Positions 5,519 through 5,601 of a stretch of 5,601 nt of DNA are shown here, in pieces (the first letter of the stretch is position 1; each line of letters starts with the position of its first letter). This DNA is from an uncultured Campylobacter sp. (lineage in GTDB: Bacteria > Campylobacterota > Campylobacteria > Campylobacterales > Campylobacteraceae), in assembly GCA_938041615.1 (NCBI GenBank), contig CALISV010000047.1, positions 1 to 5,601 of the forward strand. Direction: 5' to 3'. Below the pieces are notes generated by a model, which saw only the letters and a list, made by a program, of their open reading frames with translations, was not told the DNA's origin and made no database searches. Made by a program: the position numbers and the translations under genes.

Positions 5519-5597
5519 TTTGAATGAGTTTGAAATTTTAAGTCCACGGCAGACTACTTGTCTAGCCTTGACTTAAAATTTCTGCACAACATTCAAA
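5519..5597. repeat. Long nested inverted repeat after the flavoprotein gene
   Basis: Outer arms TTTGAATG (5519-5526) and CATTCAAA (5590-5597) pair perfectly. The middle arms GAAATTTTAAGTC (5532-5544) and GACTTAAAATTTC (5570-5582) pair perfectly over 13 bp. An inner stem, GGC-AGAC with GTCT-(A)-GCC, has a 5-base loop TACTT. Internal loops are 5/7 and 3/2 bases, giving about 28 pairs over 79 bases. It begins 24 bases after the stop codon. It could be a bidirectional terminator between converging genes or a repeat element; no T run follows on either strand, so it is not a standard intrinsic terminator. Confidence 0.65.
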
Positions 5598-5601
5598 TCC
5601 A

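Noticed and set aside
5503..5523. GCGTCTTT repeated twice just after the flavoprotein stop codon
   Set aside because: Two short copies in tandem without other context; likely chance, and they do not form part of the larger inverted repeat except at its last bases.

Overview
The window reads as chromosomal DNA of a Campylobacterota species, most likely a Campylobacter of the relatively GC-rich rectus/showae/concisus type. This is inferred from the ThrRS and IF3 sequence style, the gene order thrS then infC without rpmI-rplT, codon choice, AT-rich intergenic DNA loaded with AAATTT, and TATAAT-type promoters that lack a clear -35 box. No mobile element, CRISPR array, phage gene or integrase is visible.

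Left half (bases 1-3130, all minus strand): thrS (threonyl-tRNA synthetase) is followed by infC (translation initiation factor IF3), then by a small exported four-cysteine protein that I do not recognise. The small gene overlaps infC by 4 bases (ATGA), so the two are probably translationally coupled. A 172-base gap separates thrS from infC. It holds a hairpin flanked by 12-bp direct repeats and a good extended -10 promoter, so infC can be transcribed without thrS. infC starts with TTG directly after an in-frame stop.

Middle (3131-3941): mostly non-coding AT-rich DNA around a complete minus-strand tRNA-Val(GAC). Between thrS and the tRNA lie an AT palindrome, a 9-bp inverted repeat with a 26-base loop, and a perfect 9-bp GC-rich hairpin. 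These could mark a small RNA, but this is unproven. Between the tRNA and the right-hand gene is a dense regulatory region: a 14-bp palindrome abutting a TATAAT box, an 8-bp direct repeat at 11-bp period, tandem TATAAT boxes and a strong ribosome binding site.

Right half (3942-5495, plus strand): a Tat-exported, FAD-binding periplasmic reductase of the flavocytochrome c / fumarate reductase flavoprotein family (Wolinella FccA-like). It has no haem motif. It keeps the family's catalytic arginine, but by eye the usual HPT substrate motif is replaced by GPW, which suggests that the electron acceptor is not fumarate. The end of the window holds a long nested inverted repeat (5519-5597).

Functionally, the left side is core translation plus one small exported protein of unknown role. 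The right side is an anaerobic-respiration accessory gene with an elaborate promoter. Nothing in the sequence links the two halves. The most interesting material is the probable substrate change in the flavoprotein, its promoter architecture, the coupled small cysteine protein, and the unexplained hairpins.
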